Assembly (NCBI GenBank): GCA_031082315.1
Contig: JAVHLC010000001.1
Span: forward strand, 338,501 to 402,500
Direction: 5' to 3'
Length of the DNA stretch: 64,000 nucleotides
DNA from: Thermodesulfobacteriota bacterium
Lineage (GTDB): Bacteria > Desulfobacterota > QYQD01
Shown: positions 1 through 11,025 of the stretch, one piece after another
Layout: each line of letters opens with the position of its first letter
Numbering within the stretch: position 1 is the stretch's first letter
Notes under the pieces: generated by a model
Seen by the model: the letters and a program-made list of their open reading frames with translations, nothing else
The model's database searches: none
Told to the model about the DNA's origin: nothing
Position numbers and translations under genes: made by a program

Positions 1-1
1 T

Positions 2-1126
2 TGTGAAGAAATACTGCAAAAAAGAATCCGTAAGGGCATCGTAGTTACCAGGTATGGCCACTCTGGCCCACTCAAGTACATAATGGCCTTGGAAGCCGGA
101 CATCCTGTACCGGATAAGGCCGGACTCCAGGCAGCACAAAAGATATTAGCACTTCTCAAAGGGTCTGAAGCCGACGACCTTATAATATTTCTTACCTCCG
201 GCGGGTGCTCGGCCCTATCGCCCCTGCCCGTACCTCCCATCACGTTATCTGAGAAAAAGAGACTGACCAATCTCCTTCTCAAGTCGGGGGCCACCATTAA
301 AGAGATAAACGCCGTGCGCAAGCATATCTCCATGACCAAGGGAGGGGGTCTGGCCAAACAGGCCCACCCTTCCACGGTGATCAACCTGATACTCTCCGAC
401 GTCGTGGGAGACGATCTGGATGTTATAGGCTCAGGGCCTTTTGTCCCTGACTCTTCCACCTTCCAGAACGCCTGGGATGTACTGGAAAAATATAACCTTA
501 CGTCCAGGTTGCCCGAGGGTATTATCAAACATCTCCGGGCCGGGCTGGAAGGGAAGGTACAAGAGACGCCAAGACCCGGTCATCTCTGCTTTTGTAAGGT
601 TTACAACCTTATTATTGGAGGTAATTTAGTAGCCTTGAAAGCCGCAGAGAACAAGGCCAAATCCCTGGGCTTTAAAACCCTGATCCTCTCGTCACAAATC
701 CAGGGTGAGGCCAGAGAACTGGCCAGGTTTTATGCGGCCATAGCGAAAGAGATTCTCCGGTCGGGACATCCGTCATCGCCCCCTCTCTGTATTCTCGCCG
801 GAGGTGAACCCACCGTTACGGTCAAAGGCAAGGGCTTTGGGGGAAGGAATACCGAGCTGGCCCTGTCTTTTGCTATTGAAATACAAGAGTTAAACGGTGT
901 AACGTTTGTGAGTGGCGGGACAGACGGGACAGACGGCTCCACAGATGCCGCCGGGGCCATAGTAAGCGGCAGTACCTATAGAAAGGCACTTAAAAAGGGC
1001 CTGAAGCCTGAAAACTATCTTACAAACAATGATTCCTATACCCTTTTTAAAGAGACTGGAGAGCTACTTATAACCGGCCCCACAAGAACCAATGTTATGG
1101 ACATCCATATTATGTTGATAAGATAG
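2..1126 (+). CDS. Glycerate 2-kinase, MOFRL family (5' end outside window)
   Basis: Phosphorylates D-glycerate with ATP, feeding glycerate into lower glycolysis as 2-phosphoglycerate (family knowledge). The reading frame is open from base 2 and the first in-frame ATG at 83 lies inside conserved sequence (YGHSGPLKYIM just before it, EAGHPVPD just after), so the true start lies upstream of the window. About 374 residues are visible of a usual 420-450. The C-terminal MOFRL domain is clear from the GGRNTELAL motif and the glycine-rich SGGTDGTDG segment. The stop codon directly abuts the stop of the convergent glycosyltransferase, with no base between them. The neighbour may use a glycerate-type acceptor, which would link the two genes, but that link is inference. 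Confidence 0.88.
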   Translation, partial: CEEILQKRIRKGIVVTRYGHSGPLKYIMALEAGHPVPDKAGLQAAQKILALLKGSEADDLIIFLTSGGCSALSPLPVPPITLSEKKRLTNLLLKSGATIKEINAVRKHISMTKGGGLAKQAHPSTVINLILSDVVGDDLDVIGSGPFVPDSSTFQNAWDVLEKYNLTSRLPEGIIKHLRAGLEGKVQETPRPGHLCFCKVYNLIIGGNLVALKAAENKAKSLGFKTLILSSQIQGEARELARFYAAIAKEILRSGHPSSPPLCILAGGEPTVTVKGKGFGGRNTELALSFAIEIQELNGVTFVSGGTDGTDGSTDAAGAIVSGSTYRKALKKGLKPENYLTNNDSYTLFKETGELLITGPTRTNVMDIHIMLIR

Positions 1127-2392
1127 CTAAACCCTTTCACTCAGTTTTTCATATACCTTTCTTTTCTTATCCCACATCTTAAGCAGATAACCCTTCTGTT
1201 GTTCGAAGGCCTCGGCGTTTTTCTCTACAATCTCTTCGGCCTTAGAAGAATCCATATCCCACGTTTCGCGGACAAAGGAGGCGACTCGTGCATAATAGAG
1301 GGGGGTCATGAGATCTACCAGTTTGTTTCGGTTCATCGGCCAATAGTGGAAGGTGGCCGCTAATTCGTAGAGAATCCGGACCCAGGTCTCTACCGGCAAC
1401 GAGAAGTCCTTCGCACTCATTTTGGAGGCTTTTTTGAGATCACTGTAACTATCAGAATCTAATATGTCCTTCCAAAACGACTTGAATTGTTTAAAACCAA
1501 CCTGAAAATTATAAATGAGTCCATCTAAATCGACCTTAATAGGCTCCGGTTCCGAACATTTCTCAGCGCCGAAGGTCTCCACCGGCGTACTTTTTTTTGT
1601 CTTTTTCCAATAAGATTCATTTTGTTCCATGAGATAAAAGATAGTCCACACCACTTGGCGGAACATAGGCCCCAGGTGTGCAGCCGGGTCCTTGGCGTCG
1701 TGCACTTTGACCCCCAGGTTGGCCTGACAAATCTTAAATCCTTGCACAACGGCCTGTGTAGTCATCCAGATATCTATACCAAAACGGGCGATTTCCGTAT
1801 CCCATACCGGTTGATCAATATAGTAAGCGGCTACTTCCCGGGAAAAGGCAAAATCACCACCTATGGGCTGGCGGATGCGCCTTCCATAAAGAGCCCGGGT
1901 CAGATTATAGACTATATTGTTGGTTATAGTGCCATCGTACTTATGACGACAATAAACCGGTGTAACATATTGATAGCCTTTCTCCAAAACCGGAGAAAGC
2001 AGATGCTGCACCCAGTCCGAGGTAATGCTCCTGATATCTGAATCCACCACGATACAGGCCTTGACGTCCAGCCTTACTGCCGCTTCAAATATGGAACGAA
2101 AGGCCGTGCCCTTCCCGCCCGGTCCGCGGTAGATGGAAAGGAGTTTTTCCTGCCAGGGCTTAAGCTGAAATTCTTTAACCATCTCCCGGGTGTCGTCGGT
2201 AGAGCCCCCGTCGGCTATCATAATTACGTTCTTGTGTTCCTTGTAATACTTGTCCAGGCCGTGGGAAACCATCTGGATCACGTGGGCTATAGTCCGTTCG
2301 TTGTTATAGGCAGGAATACCCACCAGGATATCGGCCCGGCCTATCTCCTCCAGTCTCTTCAAGGTATATGGTCTTAATGCGGTGTAGTACAC
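1127..2392 (-). CDS. GT-A fold glycosyltransferase (GT2/GT81-like)
   Basis: Transfers a sugar from a nucleotide-sugar donor. Residues 20-120 form a GT-A nucleotide-binding domain: IPAYNNERT near 26, GGSTDDT at 62-68 and a metal-binding DSD at 117-119. The overall form, with a long helical C-terminal half and length 421, resembles glucosyl-3-phosphoglycerate or mannosylglycerate synthases more than short GT2 enzymes, but I cannot fix the acceptor. The start is GTG at 2392, behind a GGAGG about 5 bases upstream. No transmembrane segment is evident. It converges on a glycerate kinase with no gap, which makes a glycerate-containing compatible solute an attractive but unproven role. Alternative: a polysaccharide or lipid-linked glycosyltransferase. 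Confidence 0.72.
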   Translation of the reverse strand: MYYTALRPYTLKRLEEIGRADILVGIPAYNNERTIAHVIQMVSHGLDKYYKEHKNVIMIADGGSTDDTREMVKEFQLKPWQEKLLSIYRGPGGKGTAFRSIFEAAVRLDVKACIVVDSDIRSITSDWVQHLLSPVLEKGYQYVTPVYCRHKYDGTITNNIVYNLTRALYGRRIRQPIGGDFAFSREVAAYYIDQPVWDTEIARFGIDIWMTTQAVVQGFKICQANLGVKVHDAKDPAAHLGPMFRQVVWTIFYLMEQNESYWKKTKKSTPVETFGAEKCSEPEPIKVDLDGLIYNFQVGFKQFKSFWKDILDSDSYSDLKKASKMSAKDFSLPVETWVRILYELAATFHYWPMNRNKLVDLMTPLYYARVASFVRETWDMDSSKAEEIVEKNAEAFEQQKGYLLKMWDKKRKVYEKLSERV

Positions 2393-2482
2393 CCTGGCCT
2401 CCGTTTATTTATAATGGGATACAGTTTGGGTTAGTGGGGTGGAGCAGAAATATCTGGCGGAAATCAAGAGGCAAAAATAAAA

Positions 2483-2557
<75 letters not shown>

Positions 2558-2614
2558 TCACTCAGCAATTTTTATACCGCAAACCGCCTGCTTTGTCAAC
2601 ACCGTAACGAATCA

Positions 2615-2643
2615 TTGACACAACCGGTAACAGATGTTAAAAA
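2615..2643 (+). promoter_or_regulatory. Candidate sigma70 promoter for the tRNA-Ser genes
   Basis: TTGACA at 2615-2620 is a consensus -35 box. A 17-base spacer leads to TAAAAA at 2638-2643, a weaker -10 box. The first tRNA-Ser begins 12 bases later, which fits a stable-RNA promoter. Confidence 0.45.
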
Positions 2644-2654
2644 TGTTGTCCGTT

Positions 2655-2742
2655 GGAGGGATGGCCGAGAGGCTTAAGGCGGCGGTCTTGAAAACCGCTT
2701 TCGCTCACGCGAACGTGGGTTCGAATCCTACTCCCTCCGCCA
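2655..2742 (+). tRNA. tRNA-Ser (UGA)
   Basis: An 88-base class II tRNA with a long variable arm. The acceptor stem is GGAGGGA/TCCCTCC, the anticodon loop is CTTGAAA between GCGGT and ACCGC (anticodon UGA), the T loop is GGTTCGAATC, and CCA is encoded. It probably shares a transcript with the second serine tRNA 41 bases downstream. Confidence 0.96.
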
Positions 2743-2783
2743 AAGATATCTCAAATCTGAAATCTTAGATTTTACCGGGCTAC

Positions 2784-2876
2784 GGAGAGATGACCGAGTA
2801 GGCCGAAGGTGCTCGCCTGCTAAGCGAGTGTAGGGGGAAACCTCTACCGAGGGTTCGAATCCCTCTCTCTCCGCCA
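2784..2876 (+). tRNA. tRNA-Ser (GCU)
   Basis: A 93-base class II tRNA. The acceptor stem is GGAGAGA/TCTCTCC, the anticodon loop is CTGCTAA between CTCGC and GCGAG (anticodon GCU, reading AGC and AGU), a long variable arm GTAGGGG...CCTCTAC is present, and CCA is encoded. Confidence 0.96.
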
Positions 2877-2890
2877 TTTCTTCACTCACC

Positions 2891-3922
2891 CTACTGGAAA
2901 AAGGACACCTCCCCTTCCTCTTTCAAATCTCTAGACATCAAGTCCTTAACTGCCCCGAGCGGGTCTTTATCCTCGTAGAGTACTTTATACACCTGTTCAA
3001 TTATCGGCATTTCTACCCGGCATTTTCGGGCCAGAAAATAGGCCGATCGGGTGGTCTTTACCCCTTCAGCCACCATTTTCATCCCGTCCAGGATTTCTTT
3101 CAGTTTCATTCCCTGCCCGAGCCTGAGACCTACCGTCCGATTCCGGCTCAGATCTCCCGTACAGGTCAGGACCAGATCACCCAGGCCGGCCAGGCCAGCA
3201 AAGGTAAGGGGTTTTGCCCCGATTTTTAGCCCTAAGCGACTTATCTCGGCCAACCCACGCGTAATCAGGGCTGCCCGGGTATTGGTCCCAAAACCAAGCC
3301 CGTCACAGATACCGGCCGCAATAGCAATAACATTTTTAAGGGCGCCTCCTAATTCTACGCCCCTGACATCAGAGGAACGATAGACACGAAAGTATGGTGT
3401 GGCGAATAATTCCTGTACCGCTCTGGCTACATCTTCACTCGCCGAGGCAGCGGTCACCGCTGTAGGAACCTTTTGGCTTACCTCACGGGCAAAACTGGGA
3501 CCGGAAAGGACGGCCAATTTATCGTGCTGTTCTCCAGGCAATAATTCTTCCAAAACTTCTGTCATGGTGAGAAGTGTTTCATTCTCTATACCCTTGCTGA
3601 CCGTGACCACGATACTGGCAGGAGAAAGAAAAGGGATTAGCCGGCTTACTACGGCTCGCAAGACATGCGATGGAACCGCCATCACTATAAACTCTTTGGA
3701 CTCGACGGCCTCTTTCAGGGAAGATGTAATTCCAAGCCGGGCGTCCAGCTTTATGCCCGGCAGATAAGTCTTGTTTTCCCTGGTCTCCGCCATATCTCCG
3801 GCCAGGGCCTCTCTACGGACCCACAAGGTCGCCTCATCACACCCTTTTTCAGCAAGAAGGTTGGCTAGGGTTGTACCCCAGCTCCCTCCTCCTATAACAC
3901 CTATAGAACTACGTCTGGACAT
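2891..3922 (-). CDS. gpsA: NAD(P)H-dependent glycerol-3-phosphate dehydrogenase
   Basis: Reduces dihydroxyacetone phosphate to sn-glycerol 3-phosphate, the backbone for phospholipid synthesis, in the cytosol. The N-terminal Rossmann fold shows [12 protein letters not shown] at 9-20, and the catalytic-domain signature [13 protein letters not shown] contains the active lysine. Length 343 is normal for the family (330-345). The gene overlaps the end of gyrA by 14 bases on the same strand, so it is probably co-transcribed and translationally coupled with gyrA. The coupling to gyrase is not functional in any way I can see. Confidence 0.95.
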   Translation of the reverse strand: MSRRSSIGVIGGGSWGTTLANLLAEKGCDEATLWVRREALAGDMAETRENKTYLPGIKLDARLGITSSLKEAVESKEFIVMAVPSHVLRAVVSRLIPFLSPASIVVTVSKGIENETLLTMTEVLEELLPGEQHDKLAVLSGPSFAREVSQKVPTAVTAASASEDVARAVQELFATPYFRVYRSSDVRGVELGGALKNVIAIAAGICDGLGFGTNTRAALITRGLAEISRLGLKIGAKPLTFAGLAGLGDLVLTCTGDLSRNRTVGLRLGQGMKLKEILDGMKMVAEGVKTTRSAYFLARKCRVEMPIIEQVYKVLYEDKDPLGAVKDLMSRDLKEEGEVSFFQ

Positions 3923-6356
3923 CGGCCTCTTCTTCCCTCTCCGCCAGTCGGGCGATGCTCACGACCTTTTCCGCTGGCTCCATTTGGAAGAGTTTGACGC
4001 CCTGCGTGTTGCGTCCATGTGTGGGAACGCCGCTTACCTTAATCCGAATAATCTTTCCGCTACTAGCCAGAAGCAGCACTTCTTCGTCTTTAATAACCTG
4101 TAACGCCCCCACTACCGGCCCATTGCGCTCACTTGTCTTGATCGTAATAACGCCCTTCCCTCCGCGGCCTTGTGGGCGATAATCTTCCAGGTTGGTCCTC
4201 TTTCCATACCCGTTTTCCGTAACAGTAAGAACGGTTGCGCCTTCCCCCACGACCTCCATACCGACCACCTCGTCACCTTCTCCTAACGAGATGCCCTTCA
4301 CACCCATCGCCACACGTCCAACCTCCCGGATGTCATCCTCATTAAAGCGAATAGATAGTCCGTGACGGGTTACCAAAAAGATGTCCTTCTTCCCATCTGT
4401 AAGCGCTACGCTTACCAGTTCATCTCCTTCGCGTATATTTACCGCATTAATACCCCCGGCGCGCGGATTGGAATAGGCCATCAAGTCCGTCTTTTTCACC
4501 AGTCCTTTCTTTGTGGACATAACTAGATACCGGTCTGGTTCAAAAGTACGCACGGGTAATATGGTCTTTATCGTCTCTTCTGCCTGCAAATTCAGCAGAT
4601 TCACGATGGCTTTCCCTCTGGCCAGCCGCCCCGCTTGAGGAATCTGATAGACCTTAAGCCAGTGGAGCCGGCCAAGGTTTGTGAAGAAAAGAAAATAATC
4701 GTGTGTGGATGCAATGTAAAGATTCTCCACAAAATCTTCTTCCCGCGTTTCTGCCCCGGTTATACCTTTCCCACCCCGGCGCTGGCTCCGGTAGAGGTTG
4801 ACCGAATTGCGTTTAATGTAGCCGCGATGTGAGACTGTAACCACCACATCCTCTTCAGCAATAAGGTCTTCTACATTGATCTCTCCCGCGTCTTCTACAA
4901 TCTCGGTGCGGCGCTCATCACCATAGGCAGCCCTTACGGCCTGCAACTCCTCTTTTATGATGCTACGAACCAGCTCATCGCTCGCCAGTATCGCCTTATA
5001 ACGCTCTATGTCCGCCAGGGTCGCCCTATAATCCTCTAATATCTTCTCTCTTTCCAGACCGGTCAGCCTTTGCAGACGCATATCCAGGATGGCCTGGGCC
5101 TGTACTTCAGACAGATGGAGGGTGGCGACCAATCTCGCCTTGGCCTCTTTGGGTGTGGCCGAGGACTTGATTAAATCAACGACCAAATCCAGATTGTCAA
5201 GGGCGATCTTCAATCCCTCAAGGAGGTGCGCCTTTTCCTCTGCCTTTTTCAGGTCAAATCGCGTCCTCCTGATAATGACCTCTTGCCGGTGCTCCAAAAA
5301 ATGGCCCAGGAGGTCCTTTAAGGTCAAAACCTCCGGCCTGTTGTTTACGATGGCCAGCATATTGATCCCAAAGGAGGATTCCATGGGGGTCTGCGTATAA
5401 AGTTGATTCAAAACAACATCCGCCACCTCATCCTTCTTCAGTTCGACAACGATCCTCATGCCTTCCCGGTCTGATTCATCCCTTACCGCTTGAATACCCT
5501 CTATCTTTTTATCTCTGACCAGTTCCGCAATCCGCTCGATTAACCGGGCCTTGTTCACCTGAAAAGGAAGTTCATTTATTACAATACTCACCCGCCCGGT
5601 GATTCTGGCCTTCTCAATAGCGGCCCGGGCACGCATCTTGATACTGGCCCGCCCCGTCCGGTAAGCCTCTTTTATACCGGACCGTCCACAGATAAAACCA
5701 CCAGTTGGAAAATCCGGGCCCTGGATACAGGACAAAAGGTCATCTGTAGTAACATCCGGTTTATCTATGTGAAGAAGAAGCCCGTCAACGACCTCTGTTA
5801 AGTTGTGCGGTGGTATATTTGTGGCCATCCCCACGGCTATTCCGGCGGAACCGTTGAGGAGCAGATTTGGCAATCGGGAGGGAAGAACCTCTGGTTCCAT
5901 CAGGGAGTCATCGTAATTTGGGGAAAAATTGACGGTATCTTTTTCAATGTCAACAAGAAGTTCCTGGGTGATCTTTGCCATACGAACTTCTGTATATCGC
6001 ATAGCCGCAGGAGAGTCCCCGTCAATCGATCCAAAATTCCCCTGCCCGTCCACCAGGGGGTATCTCATATTGAAATCCTGCGCCATGCGAACGAGCGTGT
6101 CATATACAGCGACGTCTCCATGCGGATGATACTTACCGATGACGTCACCGACTATACGCGCCGATTTCTTATACGGCTTATTCCATTCGTTCTTTAAATC
6201 GTGCATGGCGTATAAAATACGCCTGTGCACCGGCTTAAGCCCGTCGCGCACATCCGGCAAGGCTCGGCCGATGATTACACTCATGGCATAATCAAGGTAT
6301 GATTTTTTTATCTCTTTTTCGATGCTGACCTGGCCAATACTTTCCGTGGAATACAT
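3909..6356 (-). CDS. gyrA: DNA gyrase subunit A
   Basis: Breaking-rejoining subunit of DNA gyrase, which introduces negative supercoils. The catalytic tyrosine is Tyr121 in AAMRYTE. The GyrA box QRRGGKG opens the C-terminal DNA-wrapping domain and separates gyrase from topoisomerase IV ParC. Six beta-pinwheel repeats follow. Length 815 is typical. The quinolone-determining region reads HGDVAVYD: the serine seen at E. coli position 83 is valine here and the aspartate at 87 is kept. Lies 118 bases downstream of gyrB on the same strand. Confidence 0.97.
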   Translation of the reverse strand: MYSTESIGQVSIEKEIKKSYLDYAMSVIIGRALPDVRDGLKPVHRRILYAMHDLKNEWNKPYKKSARIVGDVIGKYHPHGDVAVYDTLVRMAQDFNMRYPLVDGQGNFGSIDGDSPAAMRYTEVRMAKITQELLVDIEKDTVNFSPNYDDSLMEPEVLPSRLPNLLLNGSAGIAVGMATNIPPHNLTEVVDGLLLHIDKPDVTTDDLLSCIQGPDFPTGGFICGRSGIKEAYRTGRASIKMRARAAIEKARITGRVSIVINELPFQVNKARLIERIAELVRDKKIEGIQAVRDESDREGMRIVVELKKDEVADVVLNQLYTQTPMESSFGINMLAIVNNRPEVLTLKDLLGHFLEHRQEVIIRRTRFDLKKAEEKAHLLEGLKIALDNLDLVVDLIKSSATPKEAKARLVATLHLSEVQAQAILDMRLQRLTGLEREKILEDYRATLADIERYKAILASDELVRSIIKEELQAVRAAYGDERRTEIVEDAGEINVEDLIAEEDVVVTVSHRGYIKRNSVNLYRSQRRGGKGITGAETREEDFVENLYIASTHDYFLFFTNLGRLHWLKVYQIPQAGRLARGKAIVNLLNLQAEETIKTILPVRTFEPDRYLVMSTKKGLVKKTDLMAYSNPRAGGINAVNIREGDELVSVALTDGKKDIFLVTRHGLSIRFNEDDIREVGRVAMGVKGISLGEGDEVVGMEVVGEGATVLTVTENGYGKRTNLEDYRPQGRGGKGVITIKTSERNGPVVGALQVIKDEEVLLLASSGKIIRIKVSGVPTHGRNTQGVKLFQMEPAEKVVSIARLAEREEEADVQT

Positions 6357-6474
6357 AATAACCCCTATTACTAATCAACAGTCTGCAGTTGACAGCCGAT
6401 AATCAACTAACCGCCCTCTGTATTCGCTCTTAGGACTGCTGACACTTGTATTCTGTCTTCTGAATTCTTTCTTT

Positions 6475-8889
<2,415 letters not shown>

Positions 8890-8904
8890 TTATATAATCC
8901 TCTT

Positions 8905-10020
8905 TTACACGCGCATGGGCATAATAATACCCAAGAAACCCTCTTCTTCAGTGCCTTTTATAAGACATGGGTTGGTCTCGTTTTCAAATTCTATAGCTAT
9001 CTTATTGCTCTCCAGAGCCCCAATGGCTTCTATTAAATAGTTAATATTAAAGTTTATACTAAATACATCGTCTTCATACTCTATTTCAAGCTCCTCTCTG
9101 GCATCTCCTATATCCGGATTTACTGATAAAACCTCCATTTTCCCTTTGCTAAAATTAAAGCTGACTGCTTTATATTTATCCGTGGACAATATAGCTGTTC
9201 TGCGCAGAACATCCAAAAAAAACTGCCTTTCTATAAATATCTTTTTGTTACCCTCCGCAGGTATGATTGTCCGGTAATCCGGAAATTCTCCATCAATAAG
9301 CCGTGTCACTATCTTTGTTTTATTTGCTTCAACAACGCAGATATCTTCTTTGAATCCTAATAGAATCTTTTCTGCATCTTCGCACAATTTTAGTATTTCC
9401 CGGGCTCCTTTTCTTGGTAAAATTACCCCGGAATCAATTTCCAGGATGTTTATACCGGGAACATCTTTTTCCATAAGAGATAATCTATGTCCATCAGAGG
9501 ATACCATCCTCAATATCTCTTTATCTTCTTGTGCTGTCTTCTCTATAAAAATACCTGCCAAATTGGTTCTGTTATCATCAAAAGAGACGGAAAAGATAGT
9601 CTTGTTTATTAAATCCTTTATTGTCTTTGCGGGGATTTCAATAGTCTTTGCATCCTCATGAAATGACACCAAAGGAAATTGTTCTGCCGGTAAGCCTACT
9701 AACGTATAAATAATTTTACCCGAACTTACATTTATCCTGCCGGATTCTTTTTCCTTTATAGTTATATGTGGGCCTGGGATTTCTCGGACCATTTCATATA
9801 GTTTTCTGGCCGGGACGGTTATTTTTCCTTTTTTTATAACCTCAGCATTATGTTCTGTTCTCATCCCCACTTCAAGATCAGTCGCTATTATATTTAAACG
9901 ATCGTCTAATGCATCAAGTAAGACATTTGATATAATAGGCATAGTACTTTTCTTTTCAACTACGGTTTGTATTTTATTCAAACCATCCAGTAACTCATTT
10001 CTGTTAATTTTTAGTTCCAT
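8905..10020 (-). CDS. dnaN: DNA polymerase III beta subunit (sliding clamp)
   Basis: Forms the ring-shaped clamp that tethers DNA polymerase III to DNA. The 371 residues fit three repeated clamp domains of about 120 each; the C-terminal end EEGFLGIIMPMRV is the typical clamp ending (usually PMRL/PMRV). An AAGGA element lies about 10 bases ahead of ATG. Clamp, gyrB and gyrA in line are usual next to a chromosomal origin. dnaA, the normal upstream partner, is absent; a non-coding AT-rich stretch stands in its place. Confidence 0.96.
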   Translation of the reverse strand: MELKINRNELLDGLNKIQTVVEKKSTMPIISNVLLDALDDRLNIIATDLEVGMRTEHNAEVIKKGKITVPARKLYEMVREIPGPHITIKEKESGRINVSSGKIIYTLVGLPAEQFPLVSFHEDAKTIEIPAKTIKDLINKTIFSVSFDDNRTNLAGIFIEKTAQEDKEILRMVSSDGHRLSLMEKDVPGINILEIDSGVILPRKGAREILKLCEDAEKILLGFKEDICVVEANKTKIVTRLIDGEFPDYRTIIPAEGNKKIFIERQFFLDVLRRTAILSTDKYKAVSFNFSKGKMEVLSVNPDIGDAREELEIEYEDDVFSINFNINYLIEAIGALESNKIAIEFENETNPCLIKGTEEEGFLGIIMPMRV

Positions 10021-10365
10021 TCTTTATTCCTTATTATTTATATAGATTATTAAAAGATACTTCTTAATAATATATCTGATAAGAAATAGTTGAAAAATAA
10101 CGTAAGGATTTGTAAAAATTAACTATTCACTTTTTTATAAAATGCAGAATTGTGCATTATTTGTTATTTTTCTTTAATCTATAATGCACGGGACATAATT
10201 ATTAACAAATTTCTAACATAATTTTAAAGAGTATTAAAGACTCATTAGACTCAGAAAAAGATATAAAGAGCACTTGCAGTATAATTTAGAATAAGAAAAA
10301 CTTCAATCTAAAGGATAATATTATAACGTTATGTTTTTATTTTATTTTTTAATATTAAAGAATAA

Positions 10366-10614
10366 GTTACTGATAAATTCTTATATCATATAGATAGAGA
10401 AGAGGGTATAGAAGAAAAAATAAATAAAAACGAACGCCTGATCCCGGTATTCACTTATTTTTTAAAGGAAAATGTTGAAAAATTAAACGGATGTAGGGTA
10501 AGAGTAGGACCGGTCTTTATAGTCGCGTTACCTTTTTTCTTTCCGATTCGAAGATTGGATTTAATAAGAAGTTTAGGGTATGATTATACTTTACTTTATC
10601 AGAAAAAATGGTAG
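10366..10614 (+). other. Open frame without start codon in the AT-rich spacer
   Basis: From the TAA at 10363 this frame stays open for 82 codons to TAG at 10612, with a protein-like composition (…VRVGPVFIVALPFFFP…, ending YTLLYQKKW). There is no ATG, GTG or TTG in frame and no ribosome site. A plausible dksA promoter lies inside it. It may be the tail of a decayed gene or chance. I do not recognise it. Confidence 0.2.
10555..10584 (+). promoter_or_regulatory. Candidate dksA promoter
   Basis: TTGGAT (10555-10560), 18-base spacer, TATGAT (10579-10584); a start point near 10591 would leave a leader of about 65 bases before dksA. Confidence 0.4.
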
Positions 10615-10656
10615 GTTTTTGTATTTATACATTTAAGTATTGGCGGAGGATTGGGA

Positions 10657-11019
10657 ATGAAAAAGGAAAAATTAGAATATTTCAGGGTATTACTAAACAA
10701 AAAAATAGAGGAAATTCTAAGTGGGGCGGAAAAAACCCTTTCTGATATGACAGACTTAAGTGATAATTTCCCTGACCCGGCCGATCGCGCCACGCTTGAA
10801 TCAGATCGTAATTTTGAGCTGCGTATTCGGGACAGGGAAAGGAAGCTTTTACAGAAGATACGAAGCGCATTAGAACGGATAGATGACGGGACATTTGGTA
10901 TTTGCGAGAGTTGCGGCGAAGATATTTCGGAAAAAAGATTAGAGGCTCGCCCGGTTACTACCTTATGTTTAGATTGTAAAAGGAAACAAGAAGCCACAGA
11001 AAAGATGCGCGGTACATAA
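10657..11019 (+). CDS. dksA: RNA polymerase-binding transcription factor DksA
   Basis: Enters the RNA polymerase secondary channel and works with ppGpp to retune promoters, especially rRNA. The coiled-coil tip carries DPADRA, keeping both acidic residues of the E. coli DPVDRA tip. The zinc finger is CESC, 17 residues, CLDC. I chose ATG at 10657 because GGAGGA at 10645-10650 is correctly spaced for it; the TTG at 10651 touches that ribosome site. This gives 120 residues, slightly shorter than the 151 of E. coli because the N-terminal extension is missing. The GH57 gene follows after 6 bases, so the two are probably one transcript. Confidence 0.93.
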   Translation: MKKEKLEYFRVLLNKKIEEILSGAEKTLSDMTDLSDNFPDPADRATLESDRNFELRIRDRERKLLQKIRSALERIDDGTFGICESCGEDISEKRLEARPVTTLCLDCKRKQEATEKMRGT

Positions 11020-11025
11020 TAGGCA

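Larger units (their letters stand above)
10021..10656. other. AT-rich spacer, candidate replication origin (oriC)
   Basis: A stretch of 636 bases, far richer in A and T than its surroundings, separates leftward dnaN-gyrB-gyrA-gpsA from rightward dksA and the genes after it. The position beside dnaN and the divergence of transcription are what an origin shows. I found no exact DnaA box (TTATCCACA or one with a variable fifth base). There are related inverted motifs: AATGCA, six bases, TGCATT at 10141-10158, and ATAATGCAC at 10181-10189. These could be operators instead. It must also contain the dnaN and dksA promoters. Confidence 0.45.

Noticed and set aside
10021..10656. Hidden dnaA gene
   Set aside because: No frame shows DnaA motifs (GxxGxGKT, C-terminal helix-turn-helix) on either strand.
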